Source of the DNA: Spisula solida
Lineage: Eukaryota; Mollusca; Bivalvia; Venerida; Mactridae
Direction of reading: 5' to 3'
Length of the DNA: 64,000 bases
NCBI GenBank assembly: GCA_947247005.1
Contig: OX365948.1
Span: 15,551,455 to 15,615,454, forward strand
Part shown: positions 13,401 through 29,000 of the stretch, one piece after another
How the letters are laid out: each line of letters starts with the position of its first letter
Position numbering within the stretch: position 1 is the stretch's first letter
The notes under the pieces: model-generated
What the model was told of the DNA's origin: nothing
Database searches by the model: none
What the model saw: only the letters and a program-made list of their open reading frames with translations
Made by a program: the position numbers and the translations under genes

Positions 13401-16400
13401 TTCTAAGACTTGACCTATTGACCTAGTTTTTGACCCCACAGGACCCAATTTCGCACTTGAACTAGATTTCATAGAGACATTTGGTCATAAATGTGTCCTC
13501 TAATGCGTTAACAGGCTTTTTCTAAGACTCAACCTAGTGGCCTAGTTTTTGACCCCACATGACCCAGTTTCCGACTTGACCTAGATTTTATAGTGACAAA
13601 CATTCTGATTAAGTTTCATGACGATTGGGCCATAATTGTGTCCTTGAATGTGTTTACAAGCTTTTTCTAAGATTTGACCTACTGACCTAGTTTTTGACCC
13701 CATGTGACCCAGTTTCGAACTCGACCTATAGTTCATAGAGACAAACATTCTGACCAAGTTTCATGAATATTGGGCCATAAATGTTTCCTCTAATGTGTTC
13801 ACAAGCTTTTTCTAAGATTTGACCTAGTGACCTAGTTTTTGACCCAATATGACTAAGTTTCTACCTTTGCCTAGATTTGTACAGACATATATTCTGACCA
13901 TGTTTCATAAACATTTGGCCATAATGGTGTCCTCTTAATTAAAAAGTAATATAAATGTGTTCACAAGCTTTTTGCTAGTTTTTGAGCCCACATGACCCAG
14001 TTTCAACCTTGACCTAGATTTCATAAAGACAAACATTCTGACCAAGTTTCATAAAGATTGAGCCAAAACTGTGGCCTCTAATGTGTTAACAAGCAATTGT
14101 GGACGGACGATGGACAGACGACGGATGAAGAGTGATCACAAAAGTTCACCTGTCAATATGTGACAGCGGAGCAAAAAATACTGTTAATTGAAGCCAACAA
14201 TTGCCATCAAGTGCATGTATGTTTCCTGTGTTTTCTTCTCAATCAGCCCTCAGATACAATCCAACTTCAAATTGAACAATAAATTTTAGGGGCAAATTAG
14301 TAAGTAGGGACCAGGAAAAAATTGAGATAACGAATAATTCGAGACAAACTACGAGATAAGCATGAAGGACCAAAGAAGAAGGACCAAAGTTCCTTTTAAA
14401 CTTCCTCTTAACAGAAAATTTGAGATAACAAGAGTTGACTGTATACTAGGTATACATTTGAATCGCAAAATATGTTTTTTAAAATAGCAGTCTTTTTAAG
14501 CTTAGCAATACCTTGAGTTTTTTTGTGGAATTGGTGCCAGATGCTCAGCCAAGGAAAGAAAAGGCATGTTAGTCAACTAAAAACAGCTTCTTCACAGAGA
14601 TTCAAGTGTTAATTTGTAACATAATAGAAGATACATTCAGACCTAATACCAGGAAATACTGTCAAGTAATCCTATACTAGAATTCATGTCGAGCCTCTAA
14701 TCCCACCATGCATGACAAATTAATGATCTGGACAAACTTCAACTTGACTTTTGACCTCCAACTGTGACATTGACCTTTGAGATAGGAACCTAGGGGTTGG
14801 GCATAACACTCTGTCTCAAGGAGATTTAATAACATTCATACCAAATATACCGGTAAGCAAGATTGGTCAATGCATGTCAAAGTTAGGGTCTGGACAAGCT
14901 TCAATTTGACTTTTGACCTCCAACTGTGACCTTGACCTTTGAGATTGGAACTTGGGGGTTGTGCATGACACTCCTCCTCATGGAGTTGAGCATTCAGGCC
15001 AAATATAACAACGATTGGTCAATGCATGACAAATTTACTGTCCGGAAAAGCTTCAATTTGACTTTTGACCTCCAACTGTGACCTTGACCTTTGAGATGGG
15101 AACCTGGGGATTGGGCATAACACTCCACCTCATGGAGGTGAACATTCATGCCAAATATAAGAATGATTGGTTCATGCATGACAAAGTTATCGTCTGGACA
15201 AGCTTCAATTTGACCCTTTGACATCCAACTGTGACCTTGATCTATGAGATTGGAACCTTGGGGTCGGGCATGACACTCCGCCTCAAGGAGGTGAACATTC
15301 ATGCCAAATATAAGAATGATTGGTTCATGCATGACAAATTTATGGTCCGGACAAGCTTCAATTTGACCTTTGACCTCCAACTGTGACCTTGACCTTTGAG
15401 ATAAGAACCTGGGGTCAGGCAGGACACTCCACCTAATGGAGGTGAACATTCATGCCAAACATTAGAATGATTGGTCCATGCATGACAAAGTTATGGTCCG
15501 GACAAGCTTCAATTTGACCTTTGACCTCCAACTTTGACCTTGCCTTCGAGATAGGACCCTGGGGGTTGTGCATGATACTCCTCCTCATGGAAATGAACAT
15601 TCATGCCAAATATAAGCAAGATTGGTCAAAGCATAACAAAGTTATGGTCCGGACAAAATCGGACGCACGCACGCAATACACCAAAAGTGGCGACTACTTA
15701 CTTATAAAGTCTCGCTCACCGCAAGCGGGCTCGACAAAAACAGTATGTCAGGCTCCAGATATGTCTTTCAACTGATTTTGTTACATCTTAAAAAATATTA
15801 TGTTAATCACTATACACCAGAGATATATTCTTTGTTGCCACAATATATAATACTTAATTATATCAAGTCTTTCAAGGTTATCATGTTCAAAGTCATACTG
15901 TTTATGTCATTAGTAATAAATGGACACATCAGGTGTTCTTTACAGGAAGCAATTACTTTACTTAGGTCATCATGTTTTTTTGAACATCTATGCCTTTTGA
16001 CTTTTTTCACCATTCAAATAATGAAGTTCTGCTAAGTATGAAAACTGTTAGATCAATTTTCTATACCTCTTTGTAAAATTGTATAAATATAGACCTTACT
16101 TAAGTAAGAACTTACGTCAATAACTTATGGCTAAATGAGAATTGCTACAGGGACAAATTAAATCAAGTAATTGGATCTAAATCTGTTTATAGAAAGTTCT
16201 AGCATTTATCCAGAAAAAATAAATACGAAAGTAGATTATTTATTCCCACCAGAATGGAACATAATTATGTCTAAATCTTTTCATCTTTAATAACAAAGGA
16301 AAACAAGATGCGACCACAGTCATGAACTTGTAAATAGTTATTCTGTAAGTAGTGTGTACTTTTCTCAGAAACATATTAAAATACATTAGTTTTAATAATT

Positions 16401-19400
16401 ATTATACGAGGGTTGATCCAAAAATGCATACACTTGACTACTAAAAACTAGGTAATACTTTATTATATGAATACATGTAATGATAATTGAATGAGCCAAC
16501 CACTAGACATACAGTATGTGTATTACATGGACATTATAAGGCTTGATCATTCAATATTTAATGAATACTGGTATCCAACCCCTGAACTGCTAAACTTATT
16601 ATTAGGTTGAAGAAACTTTTACAAATGCATACTGACTATGATGATTTACTTAAATTCAATGATTTTCCATCTTTTCACACAGTTCCAATAATCATTGACT
16701 TACAACATGTGATCATAGGTTGTAAGTGGCTATTTCTTCCTCCATACTTCATTATAATGAAGAGGACTCAGATAAAACTAATGACCAACATCCATAAGTT
16801 CACAAGGTTCGCACAGGCTTTGAAAAGTCCTTGAATTTGGTTTCAACCTTGAAAAGAACTTGAATATGCTGGAAAGCCAAAATCATACTTAATTTAACTG
16901 AAAATCATTGAATTCAGACAATCAGGCTTGAATATCGATAAAAGTGTATGGATGTTGTCAAAATGGTACATTTGATATCTGAGTAAAAAATGAAACAGAA
17001 AAACTCTTTTTCTCAAATATTAAAAATACATGAATGTTACTGGTATTTAATGAATTTAGCGCAGTCAGGTATTCTTGTGTATGACGTCACTAGATATTTT
17101 ATATTAAATGTCATTTAATTATGGCATTTTCAAATTTAACCTCTGTAAATGTTTGGGAAAGCACCTTGAAAATACCTATTCAACCTTGAAAAGTACTTGA
17201 ACAGTCATTGAATTTCGGTGTGAGAATTTTGTATGAACCATGGTTCACTACTATCCAGTGTTTGTTAGAAGGTTTGTAATTGTTATATAATTAAGACGCA
17301 TAACGTTTAAACGTTGAGTGCAGGTTGCAGTAAATTCCCCAGTTGTTCACTTACAAAGTGACAAGTACAAGGAAAGTGATGTTTTTTTTGTCAATTAATG
17401 AAGAGTGCATCCTTATGACAACACAAGCAGTTGTATTTCAGACGTTAACAAGAAGAAAATGTTTCAACAAAGATGTTTGTCTCCGGATGTACATAGTTTT
17501 GTACTACAAAAATCTTAAATATTTTGTTTGTGCCAAACAAAAACAGGATTTGTCCTAGAATGTACTTTTAGATAAACAACATAGGTCCCAGTTTGAACCA
17601 TCATTTTGTTACAATATAAACTACATAGGATCACCCACCAGGTACAGTCTACACTGACACAATGTCTGTAGTTGCAGACCACATTCGTTTTGTCTAGATA
17701 ATTAGACAACCCATCAACCGCAAGAGTCATAACCAGAATTTTAAAGGTGCTGCCTCACATTTTCCAACCTAACCAAGTATTGATGTAATAGAAAGCAACT
17801 GACGGTTGTTTTTTTGAAAGGTTTGGTGCAAATGAGCAATTTTAACCACTCTTGATATCCCCCACTGGGTATTTTTTTCTTTAAAAAAACCCGCTAAGTT
17901 TCCTTCCAACATGTTTTGTGAATTATGTAATTCACACGTGATCGAACTGTAACATCCACAATCTACAGCGTAAACATCAGTGAGGTATTTAGTTCGTTTT
18001 TTCGATTCGTTTTCATCAAATATATTGTGAACAAATGTCAGGCAATTTAAATAATAGAAGTGTTAATTCTATAGGGTATTAATACCCTATAGAATTTTTG
18101 ATGTAAAAATACTAAATAACTATAAAATGCCGAAGTTTCTCAAGTTATTTTATATGTCAGTGTGGTTGTTAATGGGATATACAGGCAACTATACCAAAAC
18201 AAGATTGTATCAAAACACGAGAAGTTCAAAGCGAGAAATGCAACATCATGTGATAAAGGCTTAATACAGCTCGGGTTTATCTTATCCATCAATTATTACT
18301 TTCATACTTTATGGGAATATATCATGATTTTCAATTAATGTGATGAATGTAAGATTATACAAGAAATATCACTGAATGTGATGAATACCCCCAGAAACTG
18401 CTTGACACAGTCAGATATGCACAACTAGACTTGGTACTGATCGGTCATGCAAAGTTTCATTGAAATCCGACCATTGGTTGCTGAGAAATAGCACAGACAT
18501 AATTTTAGTGTAAAAAAACAAAGGGCTATAACTACCTTAAAATTGATCTGACCAACGTGTGCCGATGATATGCACAACTAGACTGTTACTGATCATTCTT
18601 GCAAACTTTTGTTAAAATCCGACCAATGGTTACAGAGAAATAGCTAAGACAAAATTTATAAGTGTAAAAAAACAAAGGGCCATAACTACCTTAAAATTAA
18701 TCCGACCAACGTGTGCCGACAAAATGCACAACTAAACTTGGTACTGATCATTCATACAAAATTTCATTAAAATCAGACTAATGGTTACAGAGAAATAGCG
18801 CAGACAAAATTTATAAGTGTAAAAAAACAAAGGGCCATAACTACCTTAAAATTGATCCGACCAACATGTGCCGACAATATGCACAACTAGACTTGGTACT
18901 GATCATTCATACAAAATTTCATTAAAATCCGACTAATGGTTACAGAGAAATAGCGCAGACAAAATTTATAAGTGTAAAAAAACAAAGGGCCATAACTACC
19001 TTAAAATTAATCCAACCAACGTGTGCCAACAATATGCGCAACTAAACTTGGTACTGATCATTCAAGTTTTGTTGAAATTGAACTATTGGTTGCAGAGAAA
19101 TAGCGCGGACAAAATTTTTAAGTGTAAAAAAACAAAGGGCCATAACTATCTTAAAATTAAGCCGACCAACATGTGCCGACAATATGCACAACTAGAATTG
19201 GTACTGATCATTCATACAAAGTTTGGTTAAAATCTGACCAAGGGCTACAGAGAAATAGCGCGGACAAAATTATACGGACCAAACAACCAACCACAAGCAT
19301 GACTCCAATATAGCCCCCATATACTATGTATCTGGGGATATAATTACGCAAATATTTGACAATTTTATTTTTGCAATTCACCAATATGTGAGGCAGTCCC

Positions 19401-22400
19401 TTTAATGACTTCACATCAACATTTTCTATGAATTCATCAAAAACCAGACAAATAACTTACAAATACGTAGAAACATGATAGTTTTGTAGAACAAATGAAC
19501 ATAATAACATCTGAGTGTACCCATTAAATCTATGGGGAATATTAAAATCCATTAATTCACATTTATTCTTCAAATGTTATACTGTTTTGTATTGATTAAT
19601 ACCGTGCTATTTGTCCTCTGTATCGAAGTTTTGTAAAAAAAAATCACATTCAGAGATTGGACGAGTCAATAACAGCAGGAGAACATTTAAAATTGAATCA
19701 AAGTTCAACCTAACAATAAGGTTAATTCTGTTAAGATACATGTATGTTCATTTGGAAGGTTGACAATGAACTTGTTACAACACAGCAATTTGACAGGACA
19801 AGATTTACTGATTAGAACGATAACTCCCAAGGAACTAGTTTCCTCAGTTATTGATATTTTCTTCGATACTTATACGACTGCATTACTGTAAAGGAATATT
19901 CATTATAATACCGATATCATTAACAAATGTGAACAATAAAATCAACATCAAAGTATGCACAGTGCAAAAATAAAAAAATAACCAATCGGTTAAAAAATCA
20001 TGTGGTCGCAGTGGTTAGATCTGAGCAAAGGGAAGTAACTGCTTTGCAAAGGGAAGTAACCACTGTGAGGAGTTTGGACAACATGTTGACAGGACTAGAC
20101 TGGTTCCCAATGATATAGTCTGGTTACATGACAACATGTTGACAGGACTAGACTGGCTTCCCAATAACAATGATATAGTCTGGTTACATGACAACATGTT
20201 GACAGGACTAGACTGGTTTCCCAACAACAATGCTATAGTCTGGTTACATGACAACTGGTGACAGGACTAAACTGGTTCCCAATAACAATGATATAGTCTG
20301 GTTACATGACAACTGGTGACAGGACTAGACTGGTTTCCCAACAACAATGCTATAGTCTGGTTACATGACAACTGGTGACAGGACTAAACTGGTTCCCAAT
20401 AACAATGATATAGTCTGGTTACATGACAACTGGTGACAGGACTAAACTGGTTCCCTATAACAATGATATAGTCTGGTTACATGACAACTGGTGACAGGAC
20501 TTAACTGGTTCCCTATAACAATGATATAGTCTGGTTACATGACAACTGGTGACAGGACTAAACTGGTTCCCAATAACAATGATATAGTCTGGTTACATGA
20601 CAACATGTTGACAGGACTAGACTGGTTCACAATAACAATAATATAGTCTGGTTACAGACTAGACTGGTTCACAATAACAATGATATAGTCTGGTTATATG
20701 ACAACATGTTGACAGGACTAGACTGGTTTCTCTGTTTCCCAACAACAAGTTGACAGGACGTAGACTAAACACAGTAGGTTCAAAGCTTCTGATTTTGTTC
20801 CAACCTTACCCTACAAGTCACTTTATGATCCTAGTGATGTGACTGGAAGCTTAGTTGCAGGCCCACAAACATCATTGTACCTTAGCATTACTCATACTAT
20901 ACAATACACAACCTACCTCAATTGTTTCCTCACTGAAATATTTGTTTTGTTCCCATAGTGTAAGTAGCTGAAATAACAACAGGACATAACTAGGTTAAAC
21001 ATCATTAAAATTATCCGATAGGAGATCATATTGGTTATCTTTGCAAACTGTAAACAGTGGTCTTCATGGTCAGGTGGTCTATAACACAGGCTTTCCTGTA
21101 CTTATAGTTAATATAGTAGACATAATAACAGGAATTAGTCACGGTGCATACCCTGCCGTATCTCATTTTGTTACAGTGAGATCTCAGACAAAAAAGTGTT
21201 GTTGTATTAGGATTTATATACTGCCAGGATGTGTGTGGGAAGTAACAGCCAGGTGTATGTAGTGGTCCTAGTCACAGCCAGGTGTATGTAGTGGTCCTAG
21301 TCACAGCCAGGTGTATGAAGTGGTCCTAGTCACAGCCAGGCGTATGTAGTGGTCCTAGTCACAGCCAGGCGTATGTAGTGGTCCTAGTCACAGCCAGGCG
21401 TATGTAGTGGTCCTAGTCACAGCCAGGCGTATGTAGTGGTCCTAGTCACAGCCAGGCGTATGTAGTGGTCCTAGTCACAGCCAGGCGTATGTAGTGGTCC
21501 TAGTCACAGCCAGGCGTATGTAGTGGTCCTAGTCACAGCTGATACCGTACTTTATATAGAGACTTAGCTGATACAACATTCTCTTACAATGACTTAACAC
21601 TCAGCAGGCCGTATTCTACATTACATAATCAGCTTGAAGGCTAACATTGGCCAGCATGACACAGTTCTATCATGTCCTGGTAATTATTGGTTAACCAATC
21701 TGATCCAGTTTTCCCAGCATTGTTCGCAGAAACTACAATACCACAGTACTTGAAATACTGGTATCTAGCACAGTGTGTCAGCGATATCGTACAATTAGAG
21801 CTGTGCGAGCTTGATAAATGTGATAGACAGACACTATCAACCTGCAGTCACATCATACATTAAGTAGCTTAACTCAAAAATGTCTTAGCTGTTACAGTAA
21901 CGATACTGGTTTATAATAGACACGTTAGGCCTGGATACAACATGGCTTCAACGTTATTGTATTGATTTGGTTACCAGTCCTGGGGTTTTACAATGATGCC
22001 TTCGTTAGGAAATCACCTGTATTTCTCTGCCTTAATGCACAAGGAACCTTTGAACCCAATATATGATTTTGATTTTGTACAGAGATCACTAAATACAAAT
22101 TCTAGCAACAGAAATATGGTAGAGAGAGATTATGTATGGAGAGAGAGATTGCAACAACTTCAAGAATATCAGGTTTGACACCATTTCCAAACAATGTTTC
22201 AATTATATAGAGCAGCACCTTTATCTGTTTCCCGGGGGACTGTATCCAACCAGTACTTACCTACCCTTCCATATAGAGCAGCACCTTTATCTGTTTCCCG
22301 GGGGACTGTATCCAACCAGTACTTACCTACCCTTCCATATAGAGCAGCACCTTTATCTGTTTCCCGGGGGACTGTATCCGACCAGTACTTACCTACCCTT

Positions 22401-25400
22401 CCATATAGAGCAGCACCTTTATCTGTTTCCCGGGGGACTGTATCCGACCAGTGCTTACCTTCCCTTCCATATAGAGCAGCACCTTTATCTGTTTCCCGGG
22501 GGACTGTATCCGACCAGTGCTTACCTTCCCTTCCATATAGAGCAGCACCTTTATCTGTTTCCCGGGGGACTGTATCCGACCAGTACTTACCTACCCTTCC
22601 ATATAGAGCAGCACCTTTATCTGTTTCCCGGGGGACTGTATCCGACCAGTACTTACCTACCCTTCCATATAGAGCAGCACCTTTATCTGTTTCCCGGGGG
22701 ACTGTATCCGACCAGTACTTACCTACCCTTCCATATAGAGCAGCACCTTTATCTGTTTCCCGGGGGACTGTATCCGACCAGTACTAACCTACCCTTCCAT
22801 ATAGAGCAGCACCTTTATCTGTTTCCCGGGGGACTGTATCCGACCAGTACTTACCTACCCTTCCATATAGAGCAGCACCTTTATCTGTTTCCCGGGGGAC
22901 TGTATCCGACCAGTACTTACCTACCCTTCCATATAGAGCAGCACCTCTATCTGTTTCCCGGGGGACTGTATCCGACCAGTACTTACCTACCCTTCCATAT
23001 AGAGCAGCACCTTTATCTGTTTCCCGGGGGACTGTATCCGACCAGTACTTACCTACCCTTCCATATAGAGCAGCACCTTTATCTGTTTCCTGGGGGACTG
23101 TATCCGACCAGTACTTATGTACCGTTCCATATGGAACAAAGTAACCTCTCTACATGGGGAAGAAAATCAACTTGGTTGTCAAGATTTCATTTACCTACCT
23201 TGACTGGAAATTGAAACCAGGATAGCCAAGTAATAAATCCAGTGCACTTACCACTGGACCATGGCTGTGACTCTGAGTATTTTAAGACATTGAAAAGTAG
23301 AAGAAAGTAACCTTATTTAGTTTAGTTTTCTTGATATCATCAGCGCCGACATGAGCTGTACAAAACACAGGTACCACAATCTGTCCTAAATGTGCCTTCA
23401 ACAAGTCAGCATTCTTCCTCTGACTGAAAATATCAACAGAATCATCATGATGAATCATATCAACTTTATTCTATTATTTTACGACATTGGTATGACACTT
23501 GGTTACTGCTGATAACCAGACACTTCTTTTTCTTCAGTCACAGCAATTCTGGTTATCAGCTTAGCTGAGAAATTAATAATGTCAATAAATATGGCCACAT
23601 TAAATTTCAGGATGAGCAGATAAACACATTAAGTGCAAGAGTCCCAATAATGCTAATTTCTCATTATTTTTGTAACTCAAATTCACTAATCTAGGAAAGC
23701 CCGGAGTACTTTGGTTGATAACCATGCTTGACTGTAATATCAGCCAATAAACATTGTCACCAACTTTAAAGACAGATCATAATGTCAGAATGTCTGTTCG
23801 GACACTTCACTGGATGTGGTGTCATAGTTTGCTCGCTGCCATGGGTGTCCCCTAGCTGAGGGCCTTTATAAATCACATGCTATTTGTTATTTCAAAGCAA
23901 ATCATTTTAGCAACAGGTTATTTCCTGCTGAAAACCATTTATTCAATACAACTTGTCACAACACAGTAGGATGCTTTTACAATATCTTGATAAAATATGT
24001 ATTTTTGTTTGTTCACATTCAACTGAGACAGTCATAAGTGTGTGGTCATTTCCCTGCCAGATCGGCCAATGACAGCCAACTTTGAGAGATGAGATAGCAG
24101 TGAAATACAAGGAATCCGGATGCAGGACATCTCAATCAATTAAGCATTTATCAGCTAATGAGAGAAGAGATAGCTATGTCATACAAGGAATCCGGATGCA
24201 GGACCTCTCAATCAATTAAACATTTATCAGCTAATGAGAGAAGAGATATAGCAATGTCATACAAGGAATCCGGATGCAGGACCTCTCAATCAATTAAGCA
24301 TTTATCAGCTAATGAGAGAAGAGATATAGCAATGTCATACAAGGAATTCCGATGCAGGACCTCTCAATCAATTAAGCATTATCCAGTCGACTCGAGCACT
24401 TTGCCTCCCTGTATAAATGGCATCAGTTGCAGAAATATGATTTTATTTATTTTAAGTTTCCATGAAGCACACAATTAGATTACAGTAGTTCCGATATTGT
24501 ATAACTACATGATAGGAGTGGAGCATTAATAATGACATATATGGTAATATAACAGCATGTCGGTGAATACAAAATGAAATACCGACAAAAATGACAAATA
24601 CAGCACAAAATTTAAAATTATGATGAGCTGTTTCCACATTTCAACGAAAACATATAACACAAACTACTTTTTCAGACAATGAGATAAATTTGCATAAAAT
24701 ATGAAGATTGTTGGACAATGCTTTCTTTGTAAGAAGAGGGCGGTTCCACTAAGCATTCCCGCACTTTCTTGGCGAGAGCTATAATTTATACTAACACAGT
24801 TACATCTACATTAATTGCTAACCAGACAAGCTAGGGACAATATGGCAATTTAAACACAGCGTGCAGAATGTTTGTATTTAGAGCAAGAAATGCTGAGGTA
24901 ACAAAAATGTATAATGAGTATTCTACATAACACATTGACCCTAAGCTTAGCTAGCCATAAATCTGAACTGTACTGTTAGTGACAGACAGTTTACTTTTCA
25001 TTTTTGCGTTTTACTGGTGTCAGCTAGCATTATATCACCGTGGAATGTTATTTAACATGATATGACAGCCGGCCAACCTACCGCCATCTGAGTTTTTGTT
25101 ACGTCAACATGAGAAAAATTAGTATATTACTGCAATGACAACAAAACGTAATGCATCATTTTATGTAGAACATCTTTTATATAAAACCTTCATACCTAGC
25201 ATAACCATAATGTCTGTGCTTAAATAACAACAACAACCTACTTATTCTTCACAAGTGGTTAAGTTTGCTGTAAGAATGTTAACACAACAATACACAGCTT
25301 TCTCTGACATCATAATTCAAAAAATTTGAACGTTAGTTCTTAATTCCTTATTAAACGTATTTAATGGGCATTTTCTGTAGGGCCCCCTCAACTTTTGGGG

Positions 25401-25993
25401 ACTTGAAACCACAGCTGATGGTAGGGGGAATTTCAAGTTGTTTGTTTCATTTATAGGCCATTTTAAATGTTACAGTTCATCTAGAAAGTATTTTGCTGGA
25501 ATATGGATCTTCATGATATAAAATGTTTTTTTCGTTTTTTACAGAGAATTTTTTTCAGAATGAGGGAAAAACCTACTTTTTGCATAGGGGAATGGGGCCG
25601 AATATGATCGATGGAGGGCCCTGTACTAATAACAAAAATCCATGTCCTGTCACACCTTTGGCCATTATCCCACCTCTCCTTGAAATGTGTGTAATTAAAC
25701 TGTGAGCATATTTATCATGCTTCCGGTATATTATTCAACACATCCTAAAGGTCAGTATTAACAACTGCTTTAAGTCAGAGGAAAAGAAAGAGGTAAGTGA
25801 GAAAACTCGCACCCAAAGTAATGTTAGTGATAGGTGAGATATTCACTTTTCACAGCACTAATATGTAAACAAAATTCCACAGACATTGTGAGTACTCATC
25901 GAACCATTGTTTGTAAGTGTGCCCATCTGGATTGGTTATGCTTACACGTAGGGAAAATTGAAGAAGTATGAAACACTAAAATGTTTATGTATA

Positions 25994-26043
<50 letters not shown>

Positions 26044-29000
26044 TATAATAATTATAATAATAATAATGGTGTTCACAGAATTCAATGTTTCATGTAGTGT
26101 GTCCAATCAAATAACAGAGCACATACTGTAACTGAGCCACTTGTATGAATATTGAAGAAAACGTATTTTGCCAGATTCAATCACACTAGAACAGAAACCA
26201 CATGACAAAAAGGACCTCAAGAGGATTGCTTCCTTTATAGCCATGACCAGGAGTACTCACCAATGATGTAGAAGGTCGTTTATCAGATAAATTAGATGAA
26301 GTCTTAACTCAAAACTTGCATCCTTGGCTAATATCCTGAAAGAACAAAACGTGTAGAATTCATTGAAAGCTCAAAACAGTTTATGTCTAATATGCCTTGC
26401 TATTGACCTAGCCATCCTACTATATTTGACAGCATTTTAAAATGTAGAGTGGACATAGCAGTTAATGTTATGTAATTAGACAAGATGTTTGTAAAACATG
26501 TATGCCCCCATGGCAGCCCAATTGTCAGAAAAGGTAAAGGTCACAGTGGCCATGCCCTTTGACCTACTGACCTCAAAATCATTAGGGATCATCTACTGTT
26601 GATGACCAACCTCCATGTAAGGGGCAAAGCTTTCTTCAGTTATTGAACGGAAACCATTTGGTCTACCAAGCGACCGACCGACCAGACTAAAGTGACTGAA
26701 GATATGTGTAAAGCAATATACCATCCCCTTATCAAAGATTGGGGGCATAACAATGAATAGCATCAGCTATTATCTTACAACCCAACCATATCTTTCATTC
26801 TGGTACCTCAGACAGCTAATCATAGAGGTCTTGCATCCCAGACCCAGGCTTTGCGAAAACTTTAAAATCCTGTCAGTCATTTGGACTGACAAGACACAAA
26901 AAAGTTGTCAGTCCGAATGAACATTTGTCAGTCCGAAAGAACGAAAATAGTTGTACAGAAAATGCACATTCTTTTTTTAATTGCTTAATTCAGAGGTAAA
27001 TATTTTAGAAATGCATTATTAGCTTAAAACACAGTTAACAAGTGATTTCCAATAGGCCTTATCTAAGATTATGAGTTTACCTTTTTACAATGATCTCATT
27101 CAGCCCATTCAATGAGCATATATCAGACAGGACTAATTTCTGGCACGAGAAAAGTTATTTTATTTCATTTAATCATTTTACCATTAAATATCAAACATCT
27201 TTAATATTAATCACGTTTTCATGTTAAAAAGCCCTGTCAAAAATCGTCAAAACAAAAAAATATTCAGACGAGATGCACATTGCGGAAATTTCGGAATCGT
27301 ACCGTGTACAGGTTTTAACAGCATCCAAATATGTAATCAGTTTTAGCCACCATCATCCCTTAGAAAATGTTTACATTTCTTTTAGAAAAGGAAGGTTTGT
27401 CCTGACTTTTAAATCTGGAAGTATTGGTTTGGTTACCTGACTGCTAGAAGTATTAAAGAAATATATTGTGAAAAGTTGTAAGAAAGCTGAAACCAACTCT
27501 ATAGTACTGACAACACTGAATTTCAAACCAACACCATAACATTACAGCTAGGCACGTACAAATATGGTATTAATCATATCATCTTCCCAAGTTTTCACAA
27601 CTTCACCCATGTGTGGTCAGATTGTTTGACCTTCTCACAGAATTATAACACATATCTTGACAACATAGAATTCTATTACTTAACGCTCAACTATTTTTAC
27701 CAACACTTCATAATAGATTGACACCACAGGCTATAAATGCTTCCACACCTTTTATTAAAACATAACACATTTTTTCCCATTGTTAAGCATATTTACACAT
27801 AGACTGTGTGATTTTCGTACCTTTTTACTAAGAAAAGTGCTATCAGTCTTGACTGTTGATCTGTTGTACAGTGTTGAAAGATCCAGCTTTTACCATTCTG
27901 AAAATAACAAATATAGAAAGTGAAAGGCAGGTAAAGAGGGTCAGCATACTATAACTAACATAAAAATACTTCACCTTCCTGTACTATTTAAGTTACAAGA
28001 TCTATGAGAGCTTTTATGATAGAATTTGAAGAAAAAAGTTGAGCTGAAAGTATGTACATATAGGACTCAGGGTGCCCCACATATCTAATATACTCGAAAA
28101 GTGGCACCAGACAGTCAGGCTTTCTAACAATTATATCATAGGTTTCAGTATTGTTTAATTTTGTTAACCTTTCAGTACTTATACCAGTCAAATAGCTAAT
28201 CAGTTAGCTCCCCTTGTTCATTGATCTAACCACCCAAATACATCAAATATACACACACTTTTATCACTGAGCCACATTTTGAACCAAACACATATAAACA
28301 GACTACATGCTTTAGTGCCTGTCAATGTTTGTGACACAGATAAGCAACTAGTAAGTTTTCTGAAGCACAGTTTTATTGCCATGGTTCAACATAGTGTTTT
28401 CACTAAACAGAAATGTTTCAAAATGGTTTAATCTACTTTCATTATTTTGAAATAATGGCACTGTAAGGGAGAACAGAAGGGAGCACACTAAAATAGGTCA
28501 ACTTAACAAAAAACAATAACTTATTCATACACCGAGCTATAAAAAAGAAGAATCAAATTATATATTGTCTGACCCTACTATGCTTGTTCAAATCTGCCGA
28601 GTCTCAGTTTAATGTGGTTTACTCAATACCCACACTATTAGTTTTTGAAGGAAATACTACAGATGCAATGAAAGTGGAACTGTTCTAGAGATGCAATGAA
28701 AGTGGAACTGTTCTAGAGATGCAATGAAAGTGGAACTGTTCTAGAGATGCAATGAAAGTGGAACTGTTCTAGTGATGCAATGAAAGTGGAACTGTTCTAG
28801 AGATGCAATGAAAGTGGAACTGTTCTAGAGATGCAATGAAAGTGGAACTGTTCTAGAGATGCAATGAACTGTTCTAGATGTACCTATATATTCAATCAAT
28901 ATAAGGACCGTTTTCTCATTCCATCTCTGAATCTGTCATCTTGTCATAGCCTTTAGTGTTTATTATCATATTTATAGTAACTGAGTAGTGAGATGAGTCT

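Larger units (their letters stand above)
17741..19404 (+). mobile_element. 1.66 kb segment bounded by 20-bp inverted repeats
   Basis: Left end TTAAAGGTGCTGCCTCACAT and right end ATGTGAGGCAGTCCCTTTAA are inverted repeats matching at 18 of 20 positions. The interior holds a perfect 32-base palindrome and a ~153-bp tandem core (18385-19345) that looks nested. No coding capacity was recognised. Confidence 0.6.

Noticed and set aside
22132..23214. 360-codon plus-strand ORF with a 22-residue repeat (HIEQHLYLFPGGLYPTS…)
   Set aside because: It is the 66-bp minisatellite read in one frame. It lies antisense in a CHERP intron, and another long frame is also open over the first copies.
24158..24478. 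Repeat peptide (RRDIAMSYKESGCRTSQSIK) resembling a helix-turn-helix of a transposase
   Set aside because: Only four tandem 78-bp copies with no downstream domain. The resemblance is short and probably fortuitous.
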